In this document: positions 16,996-29,181 of the stretch, in pieces
How the letters are laid out: every line of letters starts with the position of its first letter
Position numbering within the stretch: position 1 is the stretch's first letter
Origin: Haberlea rhodopensis
Lineage: Eukaryota > Streptophyta > Magnoliopsida > Lamiales > Gesneriaceae
Length of the DNA: 64,000 bases
Reading direction: 5' to 3'
Assembly (NCBI GenBank): GCA_907163345.1
Contig: CAJQUN010000035.1
Span: 3,345,973 to 3,409,972 of the forward strand
Made by a program: the position numbers and the translations under genes
The notes under the pieces: generated by a model
Database searches by the model: none
What the model saw: the letters and a program-made list of their open reading frames with translations, nothing else
Told to the model about the DNA's origin: nothing

Positions 16996-17274
16996 TTTAA
17001 TATTTATTTTATTTTTTACTTTTTTTTTAATAAAAATGCCTCATTTTTAAATTTGCATAAAACCTCAAAAAAGTTTGAGTTCCCCTGACTTACTCAGGTC
17101 GATTTTCATGAAATTTGAGAACTGACTTTAATGCCGGAAACTAATCAGGGTTATGTGCATGAGCCATTTCTAGTTTAACAGCAATTCAACGGCATGGACA
17201 AAACATGTACAGAAACTGAAAGTTCGAGAACTGATTTGTATGGCCGAAACGTAGAAGTATATTAATAACTATAG

Positions 17275-17440
17275 ACGAAGTGAGGTAGCCCAATCGAAAA
17301 GACATCACACTACCTAGGCTTAAGATAATGAGTTCGATTATTGTCAATTCACTTCTAAAGATACAATGATCATTATTTGGAGATAATAGCACTTTCAAAT
17401 TTCCTCGGATAATTTAATTCAAAAAAATCTCTCCATTTAT
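17275..17440 (+). mobile_element. SINE-like element
   Basis: GTAGCCCAATCGAAAAG fits a pol III A box and GAGTTCGATTATT, about 45 bp downstream, fits a B box. Not a folded tRNA; interpreted as a tRNA-derived SINE head. The 3' end is not clear. Confidence 0.4.
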
Positions 17441-18365
17441 TTTGTGCCCAAATATCAAGTTTAGCAATTTTAAATATTCGATTGAAGACTGTATGTTGTA
17501 TAAATCAGAATATAATACTTCATTTTTGTGAAAATCGGGGGAAGAAATGAAATAGAAACAATTTAAAAGAATTTGATTTTGAATATCTAAAACGAAAATA
17601 TGAGGGGTTCTGAGGTTAGTTGTTTATACCACCAACCACCACCAGACGACTAGTAACGACCATCGACCAATGGTCACCGCTAGCTGCCGCTTCAAGATCT
17701 CCGGCAAAGTTCCAAGGCCTCCCATAAATTTTCAACAAGCTTTTGATTGGCTCCGATGATCCTCTGGTGATATCTGATGTGCTTAGGCAAGTTCCATGGA
17801 CCTCCTGTGAGTATTTCTAAATTTAATCATTTTAATTATAACTTTTTAGTAATAACTTTCTTGTTCACCAATATTAATTTCAAGGAAGTAAATATATTAT
17901 GGTAATCTACTCATGATATATCTTACGCATGAAATCTTTCGCAGCCACATACATGTTTAATTTCGAATAATTACATTCTAGAATTTAAAGAAAAATATGG
18001 AGTCGAATCAAGCTAAAGGAGAGTGATGAACCCACCAATTCTTCTGTACGCTCGTGGATGGAGGTACATTAATCTAACGTCTAAATCATAACAAACATGA
18101 GACATTGGTTTAATTTTTCGCGGTCACATACTTGTTTAATTTTCAATAATTATATTCAGGAGATCGAGCTAAAGAAAATTAACGAGATCGAGCTCTAACT
18201 CGACTTAATGGTTGAACCCGCACTCATCAAGCTTAGAATAATGAAGCTGAAGCTCCCTACTTGCCGGTTGGTTTGCTAATTCAGTTTGAATTTGTGACTT
18301 TTTTATATACTAAATAATAATTATAGATTTAAATATAAAAAAATTATGGAATATAAAAATATATT
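17441..18365. other. intergenic, nothing recognised
   Basis: Non-coding. A local CCACC/ACGAC-rich stretch at 17628-17720 stands out in composition but has no open frame or repeat partner I can see. Confidence 0.35.
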
Positions 18366-18519
18366 GTGGAAACTAAAAAAAATCTTCATTGTCAAACTTA
18401 ATTATGGAATCAGTCTCTATGTCAGAAAAACTTAATTCAAACTCCATACTGCAACTTAAATTTTGTTCTCTCTATGACTATAATACCCCTCTATTAAAAG
18501 TTAAACTTTTAATTTTGAA

Positions 18520-20725
18520 AAAATTATTACAATCGGTACGAAACCTATACAATTTTGGTACACGTTACACATAAACTCGATACGAAATCTATACAATTTT
18601 GGTACAAGTTACACATGAAATTGGTATGAAGCTTATACTATTTTCGGTACTTATTACACGTGAAGTTGGTATTAAACATATACAATTTTGGTACTAGTTA
18701 CACATGAAGTTGGTATGAAACTAATACAATTTTGGTGCTAGTTACACATGAAAATGGTATAAAACATATAATATATTCGGTACTTATTACACGTGAAGTT
18801 GGTATGAAACCTATACAATTTTGGTACTAAATATACATAAAATTGGTATGAAACTATACAATTTTGGTACTAATTACGAATAAAATTGGTACGAAACTTA
18901 TACTATTTTTGGTACTTGTTACATATGAAATTGGTATGAAATCTTTACGATTTAGGTACTAGTTACACATGAAATTGGTATGAAACCTATACAAACCTAT
19001 ACTTTTATCAGTACTTACTACACATGAAGTTGGTATGAAACATATACAATTTTGGTATTACACTTGAAGTTGGTATGAAACATATACAATTTTGGTACTA
19101 GTTACACGTAAAGTTGGTATGAAACATATACTATATTCGAAACTTATTACACGTAAAGTTGGTATGAAACCTATACAATTTCGGTACTAACTATGCATAA
19201 AATTTGTATGAAACCCATATTATTTTGGTACTAATTACGAATAAAATTGGTACGAAACCTATTCTATTTTCGGTACTTATTACAAATGAAATTGGTATGA
19301 AATATTTACAATTTTGGTACTACTTACACATGAAATTGATATGAAACATATACAATTTTGGTACAGTTATACATGAAATTGGTATGAAACCTACACTTTT
19401 TCGGTACTTATTACACATGAAGTTGATATGAAACATATACAATTTTGGTACTTATCACACTTGAAGTTGGTGTGAAACATATATAATTTTGGTACTAGTT
19501 ACACGTGAAGTTGGTATGAAACCTATACTATATTCGAAACTTATTACACGTAAAGTTGGTATGAAACCTATACAATTTCGGTACTAAGTATACATAAAAT
19601 TGGTATAAAATCTATATAAAATTGGTACTAGTTACACGTGAAGTTAGTATAAAACCTATACTATATTCGAAACTTATTACACGTAAAGTTGGTATGAAAC
19701 CTATACAATTTCGATACTTAGTATACATAAAATTGGTACGAAACCTATATAATTTTGGTACTAATTATGAATAAAATTGGTACGAAACCTATAATATTTT
19801 TGGTACTTAATACATATTAAATTAATATGAAATTTTTACAATTCTAGTACTAATTACACATGAAATTGGTATGAAATCTAAACAATTTTTGTCCAAGTTA
19901 CACGTGAAATTGGTATGAAACATATACTAGTTTTGATACTTATTACACGTAAAGTTAGTATGAAACATATACAATTTTGGTACTAGTTACACATGAAGTT
20001 GGGTTTCATACCAATTTTATGCATAGTTGGTACCAAAATTGTATATGTTTCATACCAACTTTACGTGTAATAAGTTTTGAATATAGTATAGGTTTCATAC
20101 CAGCTTCACGTGTAACTAGTACCAAAATTGTATATGATTCATACCAACTTCAAGTGTAATAAATACCAAAATTGTATATGTTTCATACCAACTTCATGTG
20201 TAATAAGTACCGAAAAAAGTATAGGTTTCATACCAATTTCATGTGTAACTTGTACCAAAATTGTATAGGTTTCATATCAATTTCATGTGTAACTAATACC
20301 AAAATTGTAAAGATTTCATACAAATTTAATATGTAATACCGAAAATAGTATAAGTTTCGTACCAATTTTATTCGTAGTTAGTACCAAAATTGTATAGTTT
20401 CATACCAATTTTATATATATTTAGTACCGAAATTATATAGGTTTCATATCAACTTCACGTGTAATAAGTACCGAATATAGTATAGATTTTATACCAATTT
20501 CATGTGTAACTAGTACCAAAATTGTATTGGTTTCATACCAACTTCATGTGTAACTAGTACCAAAATTGTATATGTTTCATATCAACTTCACGTGTAATAA
20601 GTACCGAAAATAGTATAGGTTTTATACCAATTTCATGTATAACTTGTACCAAAATTGTATAGATTTCATACCGATTTTATGTGTAATGTGTACCAAAATT
20701 GTATACGTTTCGTACCGACTGTAAT
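18520..20725. repeat. 44-bp tandem repeat array in inverted halves
   Basis: Units alternate between variants carrying TTTTGGTACTAGTTACACATG and variants carrying TTCGGTACTTATTACACGTG, so there is a higher-order pattern. Orientation switches at about 20000, where a forward unit ends GAAGTTGG and meets GTTTCATACC of the first reversed unit. The reversed half is about half as long as the forward half. Confidence 0.85.
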
Positions 20726-20854
20726 GATTTCTCAGAATTAAAAGTTTAACTTTTAATAGAGGGGGTATTATAGTCAATTTAATAAGATTGGGGGTTAAAA
20801 TAAAATTTTAATTTGCGATAGAGAGTTTGAAATAAGTTTTTCTGATATGGAGAT

Positions 20855-21533
20855 TAGAGCTGTCAGAACGGGCCAGCCCGACCCAAACGGGCTGGCCCGC
20901 CCAACCCGCGGCCCAAACGGGCCCAACCCGTTTAGGCCCGCCTCCAGTCGGGTTGGGAAAACCCCAACCCAACCCGACCCGAAGCGGGCCGCGGGTTGGG
21001 GCGGGCTGGCCCGCCGAAATATTTTTTTTACAAATTTTAATTTTTTTTAAAAAAAAAATTTTAAATTTAATTTTTTCTAAAGAAACTTCAAAAAAATATT
21101 TCCAACTAAACTTGTCGAACCTGGAACTGATGCTAGAAGAATACTGAACTTGTTTCAGGTTTATCTAGATATTAACACTGCTACTAAAAAAACTTGATTA
21201 GTGAATCATTATTTTACTCAATTTTGAAATACTTGTTGCAACTTTCAAGCAAGACCAAGTGAAAAATATATAGTAGATCGAATGCTTCAATGTGATATTG
21301 AGTTTTTATTTATTAATTGAGCCTAAAAAAAGAAATAACAAAAGTTTTTTTTAAAAAAAATGGGGCCAACCCGTGGGCCAGCCCACCAACCCGCCAACCC
21401 GCGGGTTGGCCCGCCAAAACCCGTGGCCCGTTTGGGCCAGCCCATATAGGTCCACCTGCTGCCGGGCCTTAAAAATGCTGGCCCAACCGGCCTATTTGGC
21501 GGGTCGGGGGCCTGGCTCATTTTGACAGTTCTA
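20855..21533. mobile_element. non-autonomous hAT-type element, GGGCC-rich
   Basis: 679 bp with ends TAGAGCTGTCAGAACGGG and, reversed, TAGAACTGTCAAAATGAG. Flanks ATGGAGAT (20847-20854) and ATGTAGAT (21534-21541) form an 8-bp duplication with one mismatch. Removing the element and one flank restores the foldback arm. Subterminal GGGCC/CCCAACCCG repeats at both ends. Central sequence matches the element at 14520-15113 in opposite orientation. No transposase. Confidence 0.85.
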
Positions 21534-21600
21534 ATGTAGATTGATTTCATAATTAAATTTGACAATGAGAATGTTTTTTAGTTTTCCCAAAAAATATTTC

Positions 21601-22969
21601 ATATCTTTTATGTATTTAAGTTGAATTTGAGAGGATTGATCAACATATATTACGAATCCACTTGATTTGACTTGTGAACTTACATTAAATCGACAATCAT
21701 TGTTTATCAGAGATCATTTTCTACTTTTCACAAATTTGGAATTGTATGTCACAAAGTACACTCAATGTTCAAACTTCGATAAATGTCCTTACAAAAGTCA
21801 AAAAGTCATAATAATAAATGGTTTGCTTACAAATCTTAGTCAGTACTTGGGTACATACGGGCACCCTTACACGAGACACACACTTGACTATAGTTTCCCA
21901 AACATAAAATAATTGAGACAAATTAAATAGTATAGTAGCAATAAATAACTTGTAAATAAACAAGCTCACTAAAAAATGATGATGATTTGATGTGGTGAGA
22001 ATTCTTATCACCTCGGGCAAAAGGCTCTTCGGCCCACTCATTCAACAGTTGTCTAAATCATAGACCCAATTCGGTGCCACATCAAAGCAGATGATCAAAC
22101 ATGTGTTAATGCCCAGGGAGAATTACGGATGTGTTCTTGTGCTAAGCGGTGAATGCATGTCATATGCGCATCATTAGCAGATCACACTCTGATCATGGGA
22201 GGGCCATGGGCAGATAATTCGCAGGGATTGGTGGGTCATGACGCTGGAGAACACCCCTATAAATACCAGTATCCAGTAGTAATATAGGACATTCAAATTG
22301 CTCCCAAAAATATTACATGCACACGAAGTTTTTCATATAATTATAAAGTATATTGAAGAACTCCCCAACCCTTTTAATCCTTGTTTCGCTTTGAGCACTG
22401 ATTTGATCGTCGAAGTGGCAATGTCGAGGAGCACCTCAGTGTCAATCTAACCCTTTTGTTCTTAGGATCTTTCACCTCAGGATATTCCGCTCAGACCAAG
22501 AAGGCTCATTGTTCCACATCGTGATACATAAGCATCCAACAACATCAATGATAATACATAAATATAATGAAATGCCAATGGGCCAAAACTAGCTATTTAT
22601 TGACAGAATTGTTATATGCATTTACTAGTAATAATCCAGATAATTGAAAAATATTATTTTAATGCCTCCAATAAAATTTCACATAAAAGATTAATACCAT
22701 CCAATGAAAATTTCAATCTGAATTAAAAGAAATTTGAAATTTTTGCGTGATTCTTTAAAATAAATAATTATATTAATATATAAATGAATTAATGTAGCAG
22801 GTTATCTTTGATATTCAACTATGATTTGACTAATTTTTCCTAATATATGACGCTTTGCTGAGGTATCATCATTTTTTTTAATTAGGGGGTAGGGAGATTT
22901 TATAATTATTTTTGGGGTATTGTCCGGACTCGAACCCAATTCGTCTCAAGAAAGGACATGAATGTTTAT
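21601..22969. other. intergenic, with degraded gypsy-like LTR at 22000-22530
   Basis: Mostly non-coding. At 22000-22530 a promoter-like CTATAAATACC (about 22257) is followed by GAGCACTGATTTGATCGTCG and GGCAATGTCGAGGAGCACC, a phrasing typical of the leader of plant gypsy LTRs and similar to the minus-strand fragment at 2285-2790. No ends or duplication were found. Confidence 0.4.
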
Positions 22970-23582
22970 TAGGGGGAGCAAAAAATCGGTTAAACCGAAT
23001 TAACCGACCAAACCGAATTATTTCGGAAATTCGGTTCGGTCAAATCGAAAATTAGGTTTTTTTGTTTCTGAAAAATCGGTTCGGTTTCGGCTATGATTTT
23101 TAAAAATTGGTTAAACCGATTTAACCTATTTAATTTTAACTAATATTTTTTTAAATATGTTTAAGATAATTAGGTTGTGCTTTTGGCCATTGGGTATACA
23201 TTTTAATTTTGAAATAGGTCTTTATGCCTCTTTGTCCAAAACTCTAAAATGCAAATTGTCATACACATAATTTGTAAAACTCTAATTATGGATGATGGAA
23301 TCATGGAATCGGTCAAAATATTTTTTTAAAATATAATTTATTGTGAAGTATGCTAAAAAGATGAGCAAAATCTTGTATAATGGTGCCGTAGATTTTTTTG
23401 AATTTTTATAAAAAATACGTTAATTCGGTACCGACCGAATTAATCGATTTTTATTCGGTTTCGGTTAAATCGATTTTAGCGTGATAATCGGTCAGTTCGG
23501 TTTTCTCCAAAATAATTCGGTTATTTCGATTTTGGTCTATTAGGGTCGATCGACAACCAAATAGACAGAATGCTCACCCTTA
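22970..23582. mobile_element. non-autonomous hAT-type element, CCGAA/TTCGG-rich
   Basis: 613 bp with ends TAGGGGGAGCAAAAAATCGG and, reversed, TAAGGGTGAGCATTCTGTC. Flanks ATGTTTAT (22962-22969) and ACGTTTAT (23583-23590) differ by one base. Both ends are packed with TCGGTTAAACCGAATT-type subterminal repeats. No transposase. It lies about 1.1 kb upstream of the bHLH start codon. Confidence 0.8.
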
Positions 23583-23987
23583 ACGTTTATCATCCGGCTA
23601 AGCATGGAGACTCATGAGGCATCATCATTTCGAAGTAAGGTATTGGCAAAAATAAATTCATAAAAAAGTGAGCTTGAGAGGCCCTTCTGCAATTCAACCA
23701 AAATCCATGGGGATAAGTGCAATTAATCCAAACACTTGATAAATTCCACAAATTTATGAAAGAAATTACAAAAAACCCCTGCCTCCCCACGTTGACTCAA
23801 CACAAACTAATGGACTTTGACCCTCATACTTTTCCCACCCCCTCTACCCCCCACCAATTCTCTTTCTCACACGTCCTTTTAGCCATTCCAGCTTGCTTTA
23901 AAATAATCTCTTCTCTTCTTTTCATCAATACTTTTCAATTCTCGTCTTCACACATACAAGTCCTCTTATTTTGCATCTTCACTGTGA

Positions 23988-23998
23988 TTTATATACTA
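23988..23998 (+). promoter_or_regulatory. candidate TATA box of the bHLH gene
   Basis: TTTATATACT about 115 bp before the bHLH start codon, with no other good TATA between. The start site would fall near 24020. Inference from position and sequence only. Confidence 0.35.
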
Positions 23999-24004
23999 AA
24001 AAAC

Positions 24005-24076
24005 ATGGAGTTGAAGTGTATATGCACGTATACGTATATGAGGCAAGACTTAGTGTTTATGGGATCAAATGTATGA
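24005..24076 (+). promoter_or_regulatory. upstream open reading frame in bHLH 5' leader
   Basis: An ATG at 24005 opens a 23-codon frame ending at TGA 24074-24076, 33 bases before the main start at 24110. It sits between the candidate TATA box and the coding start and could lower translation of the main frame if transcription starts upstream of it. It is not in frame with the bHLH protein. Confidence 0.35.
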
Positions 24077-24109
24077 CAAGAAAACCTTAAACACTAACTC
24101 GTGATTTTA

Positions 24110-27060
24110 ATGGACTCCATTTTTCTCCTCGATGAAGCAGACAGGTCCGCTTTTCTTCGACGAATGCTACAATCTTTGGGCTGTTCTTACATTTGCTTAT
24201 GGTCATATTCACCTCAACCTTACAAGTAAGAAAGATAATCCCATTTTTATTCGAGTAAATTGTTTGATCTTGATTTCTGAACCACCCAACTGATTACTTA
24301 TAGTTTTTCTTACAGTTTCTTGTTGTTCCTGGATGGAATATATCAAGAAATAAGCAGCCAGCAGCCCAGCTCGTCATCTGGAAGCCTAGCCCGGAGGCTT
24401 TTCAATGCGTATTCTGAATCGGTGAACTATGTGGATTCCGGGTATGGCATATAATAAACAGTGGTGAAATTAAAGACAAGTCTTGCGCGGTTTTAATTAT
24501 ATTTCTTGATCATCAGTATCGATTTTGATTATTGATAGCTATCACTTTTTAGGGGTATTCCGGGGTTTGCTTTTAAGAACAATGTTCCTTACATGGAGTT
24601 GAAGGAGCATGATTTTCAAAGAATGGCATCAAGTAAAGTGCAGCTCGATTTCTATCAAGAAGCTGGAATTAAGGTTTGTATATATATGTATATGCATTCG
24701 TGGATAAGCTAAATCTGTGTGTTAAAAAGGTATTTTTCATATATATACTGCAAGAATATTTTCATGTTCTAATGAATCTGTTTGTATGTATAGACCGTAG
24801 TGTTCATGAGGTGCGCCCTAGGAGAGATTGAACTAGGAATGCGCAACGAACCTCGGGTAAGAAAAACCCTTAGACAAATTCTTGTATAGATAGTAGCATC
24901 AATTTATTTTAATGCGTGAAATTAATTAAAACAACATATTTTTTTATCAGGTAGACCTAGAGATGGAAATGAATAATATACTCCCGGCCATCGATTTCTC
25001 GCAACAAACCGCATCAGCAGCACAAGGCCCTCAACCGGTGGATCAAAACTGGCCCTCGTCGTCATCATCATCGTTAAGATCATTATCGTTTGATAGCCAG
25101 GATCAATATTCACCTCTAATGTTCAACATTTCCACCACTTCTTTAGTTCAAGAACCACAAAGAGAAGCAATTATTCAAGAATCACACATTGAAAATGCAA
25201 TGAAATCGGTTCCATTTTTGGCCCCAAGCACGTCAGTTTCACCGTCTCATCAGCAAGCCAACCAGGATTTAAGCCAAATTCCAAACTTGCCAATTACGAT
25301 AGAGATTGCAGATGCTGCCATGACAAAAGCTATTCTTGCTGTCTTATCTTCTACTTCAACTTCTCCTTCTGCTCAGATTGCACCAAATTTCAATATTAGT
25401 CCTGTGAACCAAAATGCTACTCCATTTCAAAGGTATCGAATGGGTTTAGCCCCCGTTGCAGCTCGTAATCGTAAAAATAACATGTTTAGAAGAGCTGTTG
25501 TTTTCTACAGAAACGTGTATCTGAGAGGAAGGCAGGAGTTGCAGATTCAAGAAAATCGGCCTACCTCGGCTCAGTTGCACCACATGATAACCGAAAGAAA
25601 ACGTCGGGAAAAGTTGAATGAAAGCTTTCAACTTCTAAAATCATTACTTCCTGTAGGATCAAAGGTACGTATGATTCAAATTCAATAGAAATAGTTTTTT
25701 TTTTTTTTTTCAGACATGTCTCCAGAATTAAATTCTTATTTTGTCTCTGCAGAAGGATAAAGCTTCTGTTCTTAGCAACACTACGGAATATCTAAGTTCA
25801 TTGAAATCTCAAGTTGAAGAACTCAGCAAAAGAAACCAGATATTGGAGGGGCATCTTTGAATCGAAAAGATCCTAGAATTCAAGAATCTGTGGCGGGACC
25901 TTCATCTTCTTCTTCAGATCAAGAAAGGGTAAATGTTGAAATGAATCGTGTTCCAGAATCGACATCAGAAGTAAGAATCTTGGATTTGAGGGTTACAGTA
26001 CGAGGAGAATGTAGAATGTTGGATTTGGTTTGCGGGATTCTGGAGTTTCTGAAACAGCAAAGGAATCTTAGCTTGGTGTCTGTTGAGTCAAACACAAGAA
26101 TGGCGGAATCAGATTCAGTGCATGGCTTGGTATTGAGGCTGAGAATTGAGGTACGTCTTATGAAGTTCTGAATTGGTGGCTTATTGCATGGCTTATAATT
26201 CACATAATAAGATTTAAAGATTTTATATTGTAAAAATTTTAAATAATCAATACTTTAAATTATTTTGATATAATATAGGTTGTCTAGGATGACATGCATT
26301 ATGCTTTCCCAAATTAATTTCTGTTTCCTGAACATTAAATAATTAGTTAATAGGTAAATTATTTTAGTTTCTCAAAATATTGATCAAGTGTTTAAAGTAT
26401 ATTAAATATATAAAGCTAAATAAACATTAAATATCTTTGGCGAGAAAACATATTATTTAAATACATTATCAATATTTTGATAGAGAAAAAACAATCTACC
26501 TTTTGATTAATTAGTTACTCGGTCGCGATTTATATTTGGTGTCTGCGCACTTTCAATATACGAGTGATATGCTTCAATATATATCATGCTATTGTGTGTG
26601 TTGCATATCCCACACAATAGGATAAAGTTGCAATCCACAAAATATATTGCCTAGAAACTTCAATAACATGATATAATGAGTTAGTCCATTTTGATGAAAA
26701 TAAATCATAGTATTGAAAAAAATTTATATGAAGTTTTAAAAATCCTATTACACCCTAAACTTACCCAATTAACATCATTGTTTGACAAATCCAATTGGTA
26801 CAAACCTTTACAAAGAATGATTTTACACCACAAAGATGCCAAGTATTCTTGGCCGCCACACCATTAGAATTAATCAAAGAAAATTAGAACCCCAAGAAGG
26901 AAATTACTTGGAACTTCTGAATTATCACATATGCTACAAAATTGTTATTTATCTAATCATTTGACTGTTTTGATTTTCTTTTTGTCCTTAGGGAGATGAA
27001 TTTGACGAGTCTAGTTTCCAAGAAGCTGTGAAAAGGGTTGTTGATGACTCAACACATTGA
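24110..27060 (+). CDS. BHLH041: bHLH transcription factor, bHLH041-like, seven exons with one frameshift
   Basis: Nuclear DNA-binding regulator. Exons: 24110-24225, 24316-24441, 24553-24673, 24794-24856, 24951-25664, 25753-26150 and 26992-27060, all GT..AG with matching phases. About 535 residues after restoring one base. The N-terminus MDSIFLLDEADRSAFLRRML and SLGCSYICLWSY, with AMTKAILAVLSS in the middle, are characteristic of the bHLH041 group. The basic region HMITERKRREKLNE keeps the His-Glu-Arg residues that read a G-box. The helix-loop-helix spans exons 5-6 (LLKSLLPVGSK, then DKASVLSNTTEYLSSLKSQV), followed by an ACT-like tail (LVCGILEFLKQQRNLSLVSV) and IEGDEFDESSFQEAV. Oddity: one base is missing in the T run at 25856-25858, giving TGA at 25858-25860 just after the leucine-zipper-like end. 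The downstream frame is open and conserved, so an assembly error is likely. Confidence 0.88.
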
Positions 27061-27141
27061 CAATTTACCCCCAAGGATTCTACATTTAGGTATTTTTCCA
27101 TCCACATATATAAACATGTACCGTAATTCATTGGTTGGTAG

Positions 27142-27331
27142 CAGGGGCGAATGCAGTGCATGGAGAGGCGGGGAAGCCACCCAAAAAAATAATATAAATA
27201 TACATATATATAGAAAAATTTATATATATATTACATTATTTGCCCATATATTTAAAAAACCTACATTTTGTCGCCTCGATAAAAATCCTATATTTTTGTC
27301 TCCCTCAATCACATGGCTCGATTCGCCCTTG
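27142..27331. mobile_element. hAT-type MITE, 190 bp
   Basis: Ends CAGGGGCGAATGC and, reversed, CAAGGGCGAATCG. Flanked by GTTGGTAG at 27134-27141 and 27332-27339, a perfect 8-bp duplication. It lies 80 bp after the bHLH stop codon and so is probably within its 3' UTR or terminator region. Confidence 0.8.
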
Positions 27332-27339
27332 GTTGGTAG

Positions 27340-28587
<1,248 letters not shown>

Positions 28588-29170
28588 ATATTTTTTAATC
28601 CAAATATTCAAGCCGTTGGTTCATACAACTAAGTCAAGCATTCGCAAGTTTGAAAGTAAAATCAAGTTGTTCACTTAATTTATAAACAATAATTTACCAT
28701 TCACACAATCACGACCACCTCAAAAGATGGCTTCCAACATTTCTTTAATATCTTCAAAGATCATAATAGTTTTGGATTGATTTATTTATGTTAAATTACT
28801 CATTGACTATTATTCCCAGTATATATACTAATTACCTACGCGAAAATTTCCGATGACATACCGAAAATGTAGCCGCCAAGGAGCTGACGTAGCAGCTCCA
28901 CTTAGGATCCCAATTTGTAATTATTGTAATTATATTGATGTGATTAATACCAAAACTATTGAACATCTTATTTTAGGGCTTATCTTTACCCGATGATAAT
29001 TGTACTATTATGGGAAAACACCAAAAGTGTATTATTTCTAAAATCCAAATTTTCGTAGTTAGTATATGATATAATAAAGGACCTATATTCATAAAATTTC
29101 ATTTTAAACTAGAAGGGCATTTTGCAATCATACAAAACCATTGTTACAGTCTTGGAAACCTTTTACTTAG
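28588..29170. other. intergenic, nothing recognised
   Basis: Non-coding; no domain-bearing frame or repeat partner seen. Confidence 0.35.
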
Positions 29171-29181
29171 TTGTCCAAATA

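Larger units (their letters stand above)
18366..21600. mobile_element. foldback element: giant palindrome of 44-bp tandem repeats
   Basis: From about 18520 to 20000 a 44-bp unit (core GGTATGAAACCTATACAA, then TTTTGGTACTAGTTACACATG) repeats some 33 times. From about 20000 to 20725 the same unit repeats about 16 times in the opposite orientation. Outside the repeats both arms carry matching unique inverted sequence: TCTATTAAAAGTTAAACTTT on the left against AAAGTTTAACTTTTAATAGA on the right, then CAGAAAAACTTA/AAGTTTTTCTG and CTTAATTATGG/TCATAATTAAA. The right terminal arm is split by the hAT-type element at 20855-21533 and resumes after it, which shows the foldback is older. Outer boundaries are approximate; no target duplication or transposase was seen. 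Confidence 0.8.

Noticed and set aside
18520..20725. Regularly spaced repeats that look like a CRISPR array
   Set aside because: Units are directly contiguous with no unique spacers, the array inverts at its centre, and the context is a plant nuclear genome.
23717..24076. 119-codon open frame upstream of the bHLH gene
   Set aside because: No recognisable domain, low-complexity composition, and it overlaps the candidate promoter and leader of the bHLH gene.
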